DNA from: Nostoc sp. GT001
GTDB taxonomy: Bacteria; Cyanobacteriota; Cyanobacteriia; Cyanobacteriales; Nostocaceae
Direction: 5' to 3'
Length of the DNA stretch: 48,413 bases
Assembly (NCBI RefSeq): GCF_030382115.1
Contig: NZ_JAUDRJ010000003.1
Location: 1,525,609-1,574,021, forward strand
Positions 18,792 through 27,707 of the stretch are shown here, piece by piece. A program made the position numbers and the translations under genes. The notes below the pieces were generated by a model. The model was given only the letters and a program-made list of their open reading frames with translations. It had not been told where the DNA came from and searched no databases. Within the stretch, counting starts at the first letter, position 1. Each line of letters opens with the position of its first letter.

Positions 18792-21020
18792 ATGTCAGAA
18801 AAATCTATGGAATCTAGAGAATCTATTGATTTAGACCTTAATCGTTACTTATTGATATTGAAACGGTGGTGGGTGCCTGCTTTTAGTGTATTTGTGGCGA
18901 CAGTTATTTTAAGTGCTATATCTACAAAATTTCTGAAGCCAGACTATGAAGCAGAAGGAAAACTGTTATTCAGAGTTCCCAGTTTTAAAGTAGCAGGCAA
19001 TAATCTTTCCCCTGGTAGCTCTGAAGGAGGAGACTCAGGAGATTTAAAACCATTGGTAGCAACTCAAAATCCCATAAGCAGTCAGATAGAAGTTATTTAT
19101 TCGCCAGCTTTGTTGCAACGGACAATAGACAAACTACAACTCAAAGACAAGGAAGGTGAACCTCTGGAGGTGAAAGCACTACAAAAAGCCCTGAACCTAA
19201 AAATTATTGGTGGGACAGATGTATTGCGTATTAGTTATAGCAGTCACGATCCTGAAGAAGCAGCGGCAGTAGTCAACACAGTTATGAGGTTTTATTTAGA
19301 AAATGATATTCTGACAAATCGCTCTGAAGCAGGAGCGACTCGTCAGTTTATGGCCAAGCAACTTCCTACGACTCAAGCTGCTGTTAATAATGCGGAAGTA
19401 GCGCTACGTATATTTAAACAAAAGCATCAGATTGCAGATTTATCCGAGGAGACAAGATCAGCTGTCGCGACTATTGGAAATCTAGACAATGAGATGAATA
19501 CTGTCAAGGCTCAACTGAATGAGGTAAATGCCCAAACCAATGAACTGCGGAAGAAAGTAGAGCTAAATTCTCAGGAAGCGATCGCTGTGAGTGCCCTCAG
19601 TCAGTCACCAGCAGTACAGGGAATTCTTACACAACTCCAAGAGACTGATCGGCAGTTAGCGGTTGAGCGCAGCCGTTTTCTAGATGACAACCCTATAATT
19701 ATTAACTTAGAAGCAAAAAAAACCAATTTAAAATCTCTCTTGCAACAGCAAGTTGGTCAGACTATTGGCAATCAAACACAACTTCCCCAGAGCCTATTGC
19801 AGATTGGAGAACTCAGACAAAGCCTGATACAAAACTTTCTGCAATCAGAAATACAACGTTTTGGCTTAACTCAAAGACTCTCCTCTCTATATAATTCTCG
19901 TGCTAGCTATGAACAGCGGGTGAAACTTATACCCCAGTTGGCACAAAACCAGCGTGAGTTAGAACGGAAAGTTGAAGTTGCAGAATCGACCTATCAAACT
20001 CTATTGAAAAAGGTTCAAGAATTACAGTTAGTTGAAAATACAAATACACCTAGTTCTCGAATTATTGCTCAGGCTTTAGTGCCCAAAGATCCTACATTAA
20101 CCAAAAAAATAATTGTTTTGGTGCTAGGAGTAATGTTTGGTTTGTTTTTTGCAACCACAACTGTTCTCTTTCTCGCTATGAGAGATAGATCTCTAAAAAC
20201 GCTTAAGGAAATTAGAGATGTATTTGGATATACTTTGCTCGGAATTGTTCCTTTGTCTGTCAAAAAGCTGCGTTCCCGTGATTCAAATGCAGAATCAACA
20301 TCTCAAACAGTTGCCGTCAGGGATACTCCCCACTCTTTAACGAGTGAAATGTATCGGATGATTCAAGCAAATCTGAAATTCTTAAGTTCAGATAATTTGC
20401 TCAAAACCATTGTAATAACTAGTGCAATTCCTAAAGAAGGCAAGTCTACAGTTTCAGCGAATTTGGCAGCAGCGATCGCTCAACTAGGACGTAAAGTTTT
20501 ACTAATTGATGCAGATATGCGAGTTCCTTCTCAGCATCATCTCTGGCAACTAACCAATGAAGTTGGTTTGAGTGAGGTTCTTGTAGGCCAGGCTGAATTT
20601 GAAATTGCCGTATCTAAGGTAATGGACAACCTTGATGTTTTAACTGCTGGAGTTAGACCTCCCAACCCACTTGCTTTGCTTGACTCAAAACGGATGGCAT
20701 CACTCATTGAGAATTTCTCATCTCAGTATAAGTATGACTTTGTAATTATTGATGCCCCTCCACTGCTTTTGGCAGCCGATGCTTTGACTTTAAGCCAAAT
20801 GACTGATGGTATTTTGTTAGTAGCCCGACCCGGAGTAATTGATTCCAACAGTGCTAATGCTGCTCAAGAGATATTAGAGAGATCCAGTTATAACGTTCTA
20901 GGTTTAGTAGTCAATGGAGTCATTGATAAAAATGAATCTAGTAGTTATCGATATCATTCTCACGAATATTTTAAACCAAGAGAGTTGACAAAAGAGCTTA
21001 AAGGACTGGCGAAGAAATAA
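18792..21020 (+). CDS. Wzc-like polysaccharide co-polymerase with tyrosine autokinase domain
   Basis: The 742-residue protein fuses a Wzz/GumC membrane part to a CpsD/CapB-type ATPase. The N-terminal cytoplasmic stretch DLNRYLLILKRWW leads into helix 1 (about 27-45). A long periplasmic coiled coil lies at about 190-420, and helix 2 at about 437-462. The BY-kinase domain covers about 515-735, with Walker A SAIPKEGKST near 545-554, Walker A' VLLIDADMR near 567-575 and Walker B FVIIDAPP near 650. The C-terminal tail carries a small tyrosine cluster (SSYRYHSHEYF), the likely autophosphorylation site. In Wzy-dependent systems this protein sets chain length and couples to the Wza export pore. The candidate Wza partner here is encoded at 23735-25204 on the other strand. 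The ATG at 18792 is the first of two nearby Met codons. Confidence 0.95.
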   Translation: MSEKSMESRESIDLDLNRYLLILKRWWVPAFSVFVATVILSAISTKFLKPDYEAEGKLLFRVPSFKVAGNNLSPGSSEGGDSGDLKPLVATQNPISSQIEVIYSPALLQRTIDKLQLKDKEGEPLEVKALQKALNLKIIGGTDVLRISYSSHDPEEAAAVVNTVMRFYLENDILTNRSEAGATRQFMAKQLPTTQAAVNNAEVALRIFKQKHQIADLSEETRSAVATIGNLDNEMNTVKAQLNEVNAQTNELRKKVELNSQEAIAVSALSQSPAVQGILTQLQETDRQLAVERSRFLDDNPIIINLEAKKTNLKSLLQQQVGQTIGNQTQLPQSLLQIGELRQSLIQNFLQSEIQRFGLTQRLSSLYNSRASYEQRVKLIPQLAQNQRELERKVEVAESTYQTLLKKVQELQLVENTNTPSSRIIAQALVPKDPTLTKKIIVLVLGVMFGLFFATTTVLFLAMRDRSLKTLKEIRDVFGYTLLGIVPLSVKKLRSRDSNAESTSQTVAVRDTPHSLTSEMYRMIQANLKFLSSDNLLKTIVITSAIPKEGKSTVSANLAAAIAQLGRKVLLIDADMRVPSQHHLWQLTNEVGLSEVLVGQAEFEIAVSKVMDNLDVLTAGVRPPNPLALLDSKRMASLIENFSSQYKYDFVIIDAPPLLLAADALTLSQMTDGILLVARPGVIDSNSANAAQEILERSSYNVLGLVVNGVIDKNESSSYRYHSHEYFKPRELTKELKGLAKK

Positions 21021-21144
21021 AGCTTCTAAAAGATTATTTTAGGAGTTACATCAAGTCCGGATAAATATTTATTAATAAAGACTGACGCAAAGACGCAAGA
21101 AGTTTGAAATAATAAGTAATTAACCGGACTGATAATTATATAGC

Positions 21145-21160
21145 GATCCTATATAGGATC
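21145..21160. repeat. Perfect 16-base palindrome GATCCTATATAGGATC
   Basis: A perfect palindrome lies 124 bases past the autokinase stop, between that gene and the transposase relic. It is too short and unlooped for a terminator. It could be a protein-binding site or the remains of a mobile-element end; the function is unknown. Confidence 0.6.
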
Positions 21161-21194
21161 AGGTATATCTTTACCAGTACAAGAAAAGCTATAT

Positions 21195-21445
21195 TAGGTG
21201 TTATGGATAATTTTCTGGATGCTAGTCCGATTTCTTTAGGTATTGCCACTCCAATTTAATTGGGTTTATTAGGGTTTTTGTTCGCCTCGAAAGTACCTCC
21301 ATGCACAAAACAAAACCCTAATTCATCCAAATACTTCAGGTCTATTTCTCCAGTAGCCGCACATAATTCCCGCATCTGTATTCTGCTTTGCTTGTTTCTG
21401 CGGTCGGACGATGGCGTCTTGTTTTCGTTTGTAGCTCCTCTTCGC
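21195..21445 (-). pseudogene. Decayed IS630-family transposase fragment
   Basis: On the minus strand, one frame ending near 21256 reads RRNKQSRIQMREL then GEIDLKYLDELGFCFV. This matches the catalytic strand of cyanobacterial IS630/Tc1-mariner transposases (usually GEIDLKYLDESGFCLW). Shifting by one base, 21222-21299 reads LINPIKLEWQYLKKSD, matching the C-terminal NPIELEWQHLKKDE motif that carries the last catalytic Glu. The roughly 70 residues that normally separate the two motifs are missing, and stops follow. This is an internally deleted, frameshifted relic. The match is from memory of the family. Confidence 0.65.
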
Positions 21446-21454
21446 CCGTTTTCA

Positions 21455-21509
21455 ATTGGGTTGTAGACAAGAAATCTGTATAAGTAAGAACTTTACCATA
21501 CAACCCAAT
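21455..21509. repeat. 11-base inverted repeat ATTGGGTTGTA / TACAACCCAAT
   Basis: The arms at 21455-21465 and 21499-21509 are perfectly complementary with 33 bases between. The repeat lies just past the beta-helix stop codon and at the 5' side of the transposase relic. It could be a terminator stem for the minus-strand gene or part of the old insertion-sequence end. Confidence 0.45.
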
Positions 21510-21525
21510 ACCATACTTTTAACTA

Positions 21526-22911
21526 CTACCGATTTTCGTATGCTCCTCTATCGGGTGCATAACCGGACACACGAGGATTGCCTAGAAAATCGGTTTTCAA
21601 ACTATTCCACTTTAAACCACTATTAATTGCCGGACTTGTTGATTTCAATCTAAAGTCACGAGATGAGGCATTAACAAACTGCGGATCTCCAATCATATCG
21701 TTAGATCCTGTAATCTTGATCGTCGAATTACTGGGATAAACATTGTAGTTATAATTGACGTTGACATTTTTCATATTGCTATTCGCAGCATTACCAGGGG
21801 AAGGATACATAATGTTATTGAAAATTTTGACATCAGACGAATAACCCGCATAAATTTCGCCCTTTCCCTTTTTTTTAACTTCTGGACTTTGCTGATTCCT
21901 ATATGCTGTGTTGTTGATAATATCGATACGCTGACTATCATGGGAATGAATACCTGAACCGCCATTATTGTAGGTGAGATTGTTCGCAACTAAAACCCTT
22001 CCTCTATATCCTTTTGAAACATCAACAATAATGCCATTACCATCTGAGATCGTTCCGGAACCAATCCAAGGAACGTACATTCGATTGTTGTAGCTCCTGT
22101 TATTGGTTACAAATATCTTGTATCCCTGGTTGTTGTCAGAACTCCAATTATTAAGCATGGAAATGCCACTGCAACCATGAACTGTGTACCAAGCGTTATT
22201 GTATACAGTGTTATTATCCACCTTCACATAATCAGCTTGGATTGCTGAGATACCTGCTCCTCCACAATCATGCACTTTGTTGTTCAGAATATTGATGTGA
22301 TGAGAACGGCCTTTGTTTCCTCCTTCAATGCTTATGCAATTTCCGCTAGTAAGCGGATTTGATGTGTTATATTTCTGACTTAATGCATAATCACGGGTGA
22401 TATTAGCATTGTTCCCTATGACCTCCAGCCCATCAATCTCGATATATGAAGCTCCATTTGAAATCACAATACCATTCCATGTATTGTGCTGAATTTTTGG
22501 TAAATGCCCAGGATATGCTTTATATTTAATCCATGCATTTGCAGTTCCAGAACGTTTAATACTTAGTACAGAACCTCTTTTGGACCCATTCTTGTATTGC
22601 CCATTCATAATCAGTACCGTGTCGCCAGGATTAGTAAGGTTTGCTGCCCTTTGAAGTGTCCTAAAAGCGGATGAGGTAGAGAGTCCGCTGTTTCTGTCGT
22701 TTCCGTTACCACTAACATAGTATGTTGTCGCAGTTGAAATACCACTGATCAGCTTGCGGCTAGGTAGTGGTATTTCCTGAATAGTGGATGGCTGAGGAAC
22801 ATCTTTAAATAAAGACTCTGTTACTCTCTGTCCTTGAACCAGACCTGTTAATGCCCAGGGAAGTACAAGAGATGCGCTCAAACTGAGAAAACCGAAACCA
22901 TGAATCATCAT
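21526..22911 (-). CDS. Secreted right-handed parallel beta-helix protein
   Basis: I place the start at the ATG at 22911 (461 residues) rather than the upstream in-frame TTG at 22944, because MMIHGFGFLSLSASLVLPWALTG then forms a normal signal peptide. The mature part opens with TYYVSGNGNDRNSGLSTSSAFRTLQRA, a DUF1565/pectate-lyase-like start. It then shows many short N-rich coils (INILNNKVHDCGGAGISAI, IDIINNTAYRNQ, VKIFNNIMY), the mark of a right-handed beta-helix. It ends with a PRVSGYAPDRGAYE motif common in choice-of-anchor beta-helix proteins. The fold fits polysaccharide lyases, hydrolases and epimerases. Its place opposite the Wzc gene suggests it acts on the exported polymer. Catalytic residues cannot be assigned by eye. 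Confidence 0.85.
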   Translation of the reverse strand: MMIHGFGFLSLSASLVLPWALTGLVQGQRVTESLFKDVPQPSTIQEIPLPSRKLISGISTATTYYVSGNGNDRNSGLSTSSAFRTLQRAANLTNPGDTVLIMNGQYKNGSKRGSVLSIKRSGTANAWIKYKAYPGHLPKIQHNTWNGIVISNGASYIEIDGLEVIGNNANITRDYALSQKYNTSNPLTSGNCISIEGGNKGRSHHINILNNKVHDCGGAGISAIQADYVKVDNNTVYNNAWYTVHGCSGISMLNNWSSDNNQGYKIFVTNNRSYNNRMYVPWIGSGTISDGNGIIVDVSKGYRGRVLVANNLTYNNGGSGIHSHDSQRIDIINNTAYRNQQSPEVKKKGKGEIYAGYSSDVKIFNNIMYPSPGNAANSNMKNVNVNYNYNVYPSNSTIKITGSNDMIGDPQFVNASSRDFRLKSTSPAINSGLKWNSLKTDFLGNPRVSGYAPDRGAYENR

Positions 22912-23734
22912 AGGGAAAAAATAGGGTATGTTGCAAAAACTCAATCATTAACGGTTAGTAACTCTAGCCTTAGTTAATAACCCAGTATTGGATACGGTCG
23001 TATCACTGCCACTTGTAAGTTTATACACGGTTTTATAAGTTTAAACCTGCGCATTTTCGCGTAAATATGGCTGAACCACCTTTTGAGCTTGTGTTCCAAA
23101 AAATCGCAAACATCTGATAAGATCACTGAATAAAAAATATCAGTATCCAGAGTTACCCTATTCATGAACACCAAGCAACCGTAGAAATGGCGTCATTTCC
23201 AATTCGACATCATTCTACTGTGTATACGCGGTATCTGTGGTTAAAATAGTATATCTGTCATCAATTAGTTAATTTACTTAAATAATTCTTATGATAATAA
23301 GAATCACTAAATGACTAAAAAGCAGTTATTGACTGGTGTTTACAGAATCTGCTTTCTAAAAGATTCTCATTATCATAAGAAATCCGAGTACCTACAATAA
23401 AGATTTCAAAAGTCTATCAATGCACATTATGAACTTATAGTGAGAGTTTTAAAGTTTACAGTATTTCTCTATGAGTAATATTACTTAAAATTATTATAAT
23501 GACTAATGACGGATATATAGAAGTAGTCAGATAGCTTAGAATATTGGCAAATCATAAGAGAGCGGCTATAGCAGACTTATCGTAACAGTATGAAGCCGCT
23601 ATAAAACACAATTTGCAAGAAGCGATGCCTTGTGGAACATCTGCTATGTTTAACTTGCTTTTGATTAAAGGATAGTGCAATTTTAGGGACGAAGACGGTT
23701 GACCAACGCCCCCAATTTGCATCTATCTCTTAAA
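22912..23734. other. Gene-poor region between beta-helix and SLBB genes
   Basis: About 820 AT-rich bases separate two minus-strand genes. It holds a strong 20-base inverted repeat pair (23286-23381) and a weak hairpin AGCGGCT/AGCCGCT at 23561-23600 that may terminate the SLBB gene. A 66-codon minus-strand open frame at 22974-23174 has no recognisable family and I do not call it. Confidence 0.5.
23286..23381. repeat. Pair of 20-base inverted near-palindromes
   Basis: TTCTTATGATAATAAGAATC (23286-23305) is matched by its reverse complement with one mismatch at 23362-23381, with 56 bases between. Each arm is itself nearly palindromic (ATTCTTAT-GATA-ATAAGAAT). This could be a miniature mobile element, a long hairpin, or two operator sites. 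The GATAAT-rich content loosely recalls Fur/Zur-type operators, but that is only a resemblance. Confidence 0.6.
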
Positions 23735-25204
23735 CTAGAGTCCGAATAAGTTCAAAAGATTAAAGATAACACCTAGAGGTCCAGTTATAGTGTTGACGGT
23801 ATCGCCAGTCTTAGCTGAACCAGATCGGTTGACAACTACAACGTCATTATTGCGGAGTATAGGATTAGTTTGCTCATTAATCCCAGCGGAGAAATCCACT
23901 TTTACTATACGTTTAGTGACAGAACCATTAGGGTTCAGGCGAATCAAATCAACAGCACTACTACTAGCTCTGGCATCATTAAATCCGCCAGCGGCGAGTA
24001 TAGCTTGATTTAAAGAGCTATTTGGCTGAACGTCTGTTAGACCCGGTTTTTTAACTTCGCCTACCACACCAACCTGAATTCGTGTAGGAGACAAAGTAGT
24101 GGTAGCTAATTGAGTAGCTTCTGCGGGGTTAATTTCAGTTGCCGTCGGAATAACAATCGTATCTCCGTCTTGCACAATGATGTCTTGATTGGCATCACCA
24201 CTCTGTAACAGTTGCCAAAGATTAATATCTATAGATTGTTCTGAGCCAGTTCTTGTAGGTCGGCGTAGCTTGAGATTACGCACATCAGCTTGTGCTGTAA
24301 TTCCGCCAGCTAATTGAATTACCCGTGTCACATTTGGTAAACCATTGGGAGTGGTAGTACCACTGTTAGTGGTTGTGCCCCCCTGTGCATCTGCGTTAGC
24401 TGGGGTGACAAGATACGAACCAGGACGGTTAACTTCACCAATAATTGTTACTGTGCGGGGTGTGGTTTGACTGGCGGCAAAGTTGGATGCAAATATATTA
24501 CGAGATTCTGCCACGTTGAAGTTGGTTGCTGTTGGCACAACTATAGTGTCTCCATCCCGCAAAGTAATATCCTGCGATAACTTCCCTGTTTGAATGAGTT
24601 CTTTCAAATTGAGGGTGACAGCTTGCTCTGAAGAACGTCCTATTCTACGCCGTAATTGAACTTGAGTCACATCCGCAGCTAAAGTCACTCCCTGCGCTGT
24701 TGTTAATGCAGCTAATACAGTGGGGTATTGTACGCCTGGATTATTCCCGGCGCCTCCGCTCAAGCTTAGAGTGTAAGCCCCAGGACGTGTCACCTCTCCA
24801 GCAACGAAAATATTGATGGGACGAGGGGATAACAGATTGACTGAGATTAAGGGGCGTTTGAGGAAGCGAGCATATCTTCTAGCTATTTCGTCAGAAGCTT
24901 GTTCAGTTGTTAGCCCTAGTACCGACACACTGCCAATTAAAGGTAGGTTGATTGCTCCACCAGGGGGAATTTGGTATTCACCTGTATATTCAGGTACTTC
25001 AAATACATTTACACGAATGAGATCGCCGCCTCCTAATGAATAATTAGTATCTAATAGTGTTTGTGTGGTTGGTGGTTGTGTAGTTGGGGGTAATGGTTGT
25101 CCCTGAGCTAGACTGGCAGATGACACAGCGGCATTGACAGCAGTTAACAAAGCCATACCTACAGCTGGCTGAATTAAGAATTTAGACAAACTTTTGTTAA
25201 GCAT
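23735..25204 (-). CDS. Wza-like polysaccharide export protein with SLBB domains
   Basis: I place the start at the ATG at 25204 (489 residues, signal peptide MLNKSLSKFLIQPAVGMALL to about residue 35). The in-frame TTG at 25234 would put ten polar residues before it. The mature part begins with a proline/threonine-rich linker. A polysaccharide export (PES) domain follows (GGGDLIRVNVFEVPEYTGEYQIPPGG, about 60-150). Three SLBB repeats then follow, recognisable by VAGEVTRPGAY, IIGEVNRPGSY and VVGEVKKPGLT. Wza-type proteins form the outer-membrane export pore for polysaccharide and pair with Wzc-like kinases such as the one at 18792-21020. There is no obvious lipobox cysteine, unlike E. coli Wza. 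Confidence 0.93.
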   Translation of the reverse strand: MLNKSLSKFLIQPAVGMALLTAVNAAVSSASLAQGQPLPPTTQPPTTQTLLDTNYSLGGGDLIRVNVFEVPEYTGEYQIPPGGAINLPLIGSVSVLGLTTEQASDEIARRYARFLKRPLISVNLLSPRPINIFVAGEVTRPGAYTLSLSGGAGNNPGVQYPTVLAALTTAQGVTLAADVTQVQLRRRIGRSSEQAVTLNLKELIQTGKLSQDITLRDGDTIVVPTATNFNVAESRNIFASNFAASQTTPRTVTIIGEVNRPGSYLVTPANADAQGGTTTNSGTTTPNGLPNVTRVIQLAGGITAQADVRNLKLRRPTRTGSEQSIDINLWQLLQSGDANQDIIVQDGDTIVIPTATEINPAEATQLATTTLSPTRIQVGVVGEVKKPGLTDVQPNSSLNQAILAAGGFNDARASSSAVDLIRLNPNGSVTKRIVKVDFSAGINEQTNPILRNNDVVVVNRSGSAKTGDTVNTITGPLGVIFNLLNLFGL

Positions 25205-25703
25205 ATTTACCTGAGACTCTGAAACTACGATCAATAAAGTACTGTCTAAACATTTTTATTTTGACTATACCTAAGTATTCAAGTTCCCCGACACTCTTAT
25301 TTTCCTAGAAAAGTGTGATTTTCCGGAGGAAATTTGTTTATTGAAGTTAAATTTTTAGTGAAGTTAGCTTAAAGTTAATGTTGCTTGAATAGAGGAATAT
25401 CAAAAAATATAGGATTTACGCAAATAAACCCAGTTTCTACAATAAATTGTTTGTTAGCTAACAATCAAGTAGTGACGAATAAATTTTTATTGTCAAAGTT
25501 AATTTGATGACATTTAAAATCTGCGATGAGTAGTAAGGGACTACTGAAATTAGGAACAAGTTCATTAAATAAATACAAATAACCTTGAAAAGATGTCGAA
25601 ATTTTATTTTTTTTAGGTTGTGTTGGGCAAAGAGAACTCAAAAATGCAGAATTTTGGGTTTTCTTCTTCAACCCAGTCGACAATTTACTATTTGGCAACA
25701 AGA
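25205..25703. other. AT-rich spacer between SLBB and ABC ATPase genes
   Basis: About 500 bases contain no gene I can support. A 78-codon minus-strand open frame (25465-25701) starts right after the ABC ATPase stop but has no family features, so it is left out. The SLBB promoter should lie in the 25205-25450 part. Confidence 0.5.
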
Positions 25704-26687
25704 CTAATTTAATAAGTTGTTTTTTCTTTGGATTTGTTGAATAAAAAATTCTTCTAGGGAGTGACGTGATAAGTTCATGGCGATAATTTTACCTTCCATG
25801 AGACGAAGACTGGCAAGAAAATCATAGTAATCATCTTGTAGTGTACCGTGCCAGGAACCATCAGGCTCAAATATGAGGGTGGGTATCCATTTTTTGAGAA
25901 TTTCCCAGTCACCACCTTGACCTTTTACTTGATATGTGTTCCTACCGCCTAAGAGTTCATTGAGCGAACCAGAGCAAATTAGTTCACCTTGAGCGAGGAT
26001 GGCAATGCGATCGCAAATCTGTTCTACTTCACTCAGAATGTGACTATTAAAAAAAATCGTCTTCCCAGCGGCTTTGAGCGCCAGAATAATTTCCCGCATT
26101 TGGTAGCGTCCCACCGGATCAAGCCCAGACATTGGCTCATCCAGAAAAACTAAATCTGGCTCGTTAATTAGTGCCTGTGCCATCCCAACACGCTGTAGCA
26201 TTCCTTTGGAATAGCGGCGCAGCAGTTTTTTACGGGCATCGGCTTGGGATAAACCGACTAATTCCAGCAGTTGGGGAATGCGTTGGCGTTGGACACTCTG
26301 GGGAATTTGGAATAGTCCAGCGGCTAGCTGCAAAAATTCCCAGCCAGTGAGATAGTCATAGAGATAGGGATTTTCTGGTAGATAGCCGATATGTTGCTTA
26401 ACATTGCGATCGCCTATGGGTTTACCCAACAACGATCCTCGTCCAGAGGTGGGATGAATAATTCCCAGCAATAATTTTAAAAGGGTGGTTTTGCCAGCAC
26501 CGTTTGGCCCCAGCAACCCAAAGGTTTCGCCTTTGTAAACCGTTAAAGAACAGTTTTTGAGAGATACGACTTTTTGATTTAGCCAAAAACCGGTGCGATA
26601 GACTTTTCGCAACTCAGAAGTTAGAACTACTGGCGGAGTGTCTGTCGTATTAAGTTGAGAATTAGGGTCATCTGCAACAGACTTCAT
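25704..26687 (-). CDS. ABC transporter ATP-binding protein (ABC-2 type)
   Basis: This is a 327-residue ATPase with all motifs: Walker A GLLGPNGAGKTT (near residues 57-68), Q-loop region, signature YSKGMLQRVGMAQ, Walker B LVFLDEPMSGLDP and H-loop NSHILSE. The DRNVKQHIGYLPENPYLYDYLTG stretch and the C-terminal EEFF ending are those of ATPases paired with ABC-2 permeases of the NatA/CcmA/multidrug type. No permease gene is adjacent in this window, so the membrane partner must be elsewhere. The gene reads in the same direction as hisB, with a 240-base gap containing a purine-rich repeat. The substrate is unknown. Confidence 0.93.
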   Translation of the reverse strand: MKSVADDPNSQLNTTDTPPVVLTSELRKVYRTGFWLNQKVVSLKNCSLTVYKGETFGLLGPNGAGKTTLLKLLLGIIHPTSGRGSLLGKPIGDRNVKQHIGYLPENPYLYDYLTGWEFLQLAAGLFQIPQSVQRQRIPQLLELVGLSQADARKKLLRRYSKGMLQRVGMAQALINEPDLVFLDEPMSGLDPVGRYQMREIILALKAAGKTIFFNSHILSEVEQICDRIAILAQGELICSGSLNELLGGRNTYQVKGQGGDWEILKKWIPTLIFEPDGSWHGTLQDDYYDFLASLRLMEGKIIAMNLSRHSLEEFFIQQIQRKNNLLN

Positions 26688-26787
26688 CTCGGTTAAATCA
26701 CTATTTATCAGCTTGGTATTAATTAAAAATTACCCGGTAGGCTGATAATAACCATCAACAACTTGTGTGTCAATTATCGCGAACTGA

Positions 26788-26892
26788 GGACTGGGGAAGA
26801 AGCAAGGGAGCAGGGGAGGCAGGGGAGCAGGGGAGCAGAGAAGTTGCAGTAAGTTTTTTCCCCTCTGCCCCTCCGCATCTCTGCCTCTTTTC
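26788..26892. repeat. GGGGAGCA-type low-complexity inverted repeat
   Basis: A G-rich block (repeats of GGGGAGCA/GGGGAGGCA, about 26800-26845) is followed after a T-run by a C-rich complementary block (CCCCTCTGCCCCTCCGC). Transcribed from either strand it would fold into a long hairpin. It is a scattered repeat of the kind common in Nostoc genomes and could act as a terminator between hisB and the ABC ATPase gene. Confidence 0.6.
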
Positions 26893-26927
26893 GATGCCCA
26901 ACCTCCAATGCCCAATTTGACTCCTTT

Positions 26928-27569
26928 TCATAGAACTCCCTTAGAACTGGGAATTAAGCCAGCACGTCGGGGATCAATTTCCACCGCCTGGCGTGTTGCT
27001 CTTGCAAAAGCTTTAAATGTCGCTTCAATGATGTGATGGGAATTAATGCCATCCAGTTGCCGAATGTGCAGTGTCATCTGGCTATGGTTTACCAGTGCCA
27101 CAAAAAATTCTCGCACCAGTTGAGTGTCATAGGTTCCTACCCGCTGAGTAGGAATTTGCAAGCCGTAGCTGAGGTGAGGCCGTCCAGAAAAGTCTAGCGC
27201 TACCTGAACTAAGGCTTCATCCAGCGGTGCAAGAAAATTACCAAAGCGGACAATACCTTTTCTGTCGCCTAGTGCTTGGTTAAAAGCTTGCCCTAAAGTA
27301 ATGCCTACATCTTCGTTGGTGTGATGATCGTCAATTTCCCAGTCTCCCTTGGCTTGAACATCTATATCAATCAGCCCGTGGGAGGCAATTTGATGCAACA
27401 TATGATCCAAAAACGGAATACCTGTTGCTGCTGTACAAGTTCCTCTACCATCCAGGTTGATGGTGACTTGCACATTAGTTTCACCAGTGGTGCGGTGAAC
27501 AGTGGCAATGCGAGGGGTTTGGGTTGAGCGATCGTAGTTTGAATTAACTTGGCGATTGGTTGTTTGCAT
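26928..27569 (-). CDS. hisB: Imidazoleglycerol-phosphate dehydratase
   Basis: The 213-residue protein has the full family length for a stand-alone bacterial HisB. It carries the two repeated metal-binding halves: [13 protein letters not shown] and [10 protein letters not shown] in the first, [29 protein letters not shown] in the second. It dehydrates imidazole-glycerol phosphate to imidazole-acetol phosphate in histidine synthesis, in the cytoplasm, using Mn2+ bound by the histidine clusters. It has no fused histidinol-phosphatase domain. The downstream gene order hisB-fabI with divergent ntcA is, as I recall, conserved in heterocyst-forming cyanobacteria. Confidence 0.97.
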   Translation of the reverse strand: MQTTNRQVNSNYDRSTQTPRIATVHRTTGETNVQVTINLDGRGTCTAATGIPFLDHMLHQIASHGLIDIDVQAKGDWEIDDHHTNEDVGITLGQAFNQALGDRKGIVRFGNFLAPLDEALVQVALDFSGRPHLSYGLQIPTQRVGTYDTQLVREFFVALVNHSQMTLHIRQLDGINSHHIIEATFKAFARATRQAVEIDPRRAGLIPSSKGVL

Positions 27570-27576
27570 GGGGAGT

Positions 27577-27704
27577 GGAAAGAGTTAGGAGTTAGGAGTT
27601 ATGAGTTAGGAATTAAGAACTATGAGTTATGAGTTATAAATTTTTAACTCTTAACTCCTCATTCCTCACTCCTAACTTTCTTACTCCTAACTCCTAACTT
27701 TATC
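27577..27704. repeat. TAACTCC/GGAGTTA heptamer repeats in inverted orientation
   Basis: Several degenerate GGAGTTA/GAGTTAT units (27584-27640) face TAACTCC/TAACTCT units (27644-27700), so the hisB-fabI gap can form a long imperfect hairpin. These are the short tandem heptamers typical of Nostoc-group genomes. The same unit appears as a clean array at 31813-31868. Confidence 0.75.
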
Positions 27705-27707
27705 GCG

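Noticed and set aside
21260..21466. 68-codon plus-strand open frame
   Set aside because: It is the antisense of the transposase relic, which explains the coding-like composition better.
22974..23174. 66-codon minus-strand open frame starting MVFMNRVTLDTDIFYS
   Set aside because: The start faintly recalls a PIN-type LDTDI motif, but no acidic residues or fold follow and there is no antitoxin partner or ribosome site.
25465..25701. 78-codon minus-strand open frame after the ABC ATPase
   Set aside because: Low-complexity composition, no family features and no ribosome site. Position alone is not enough.
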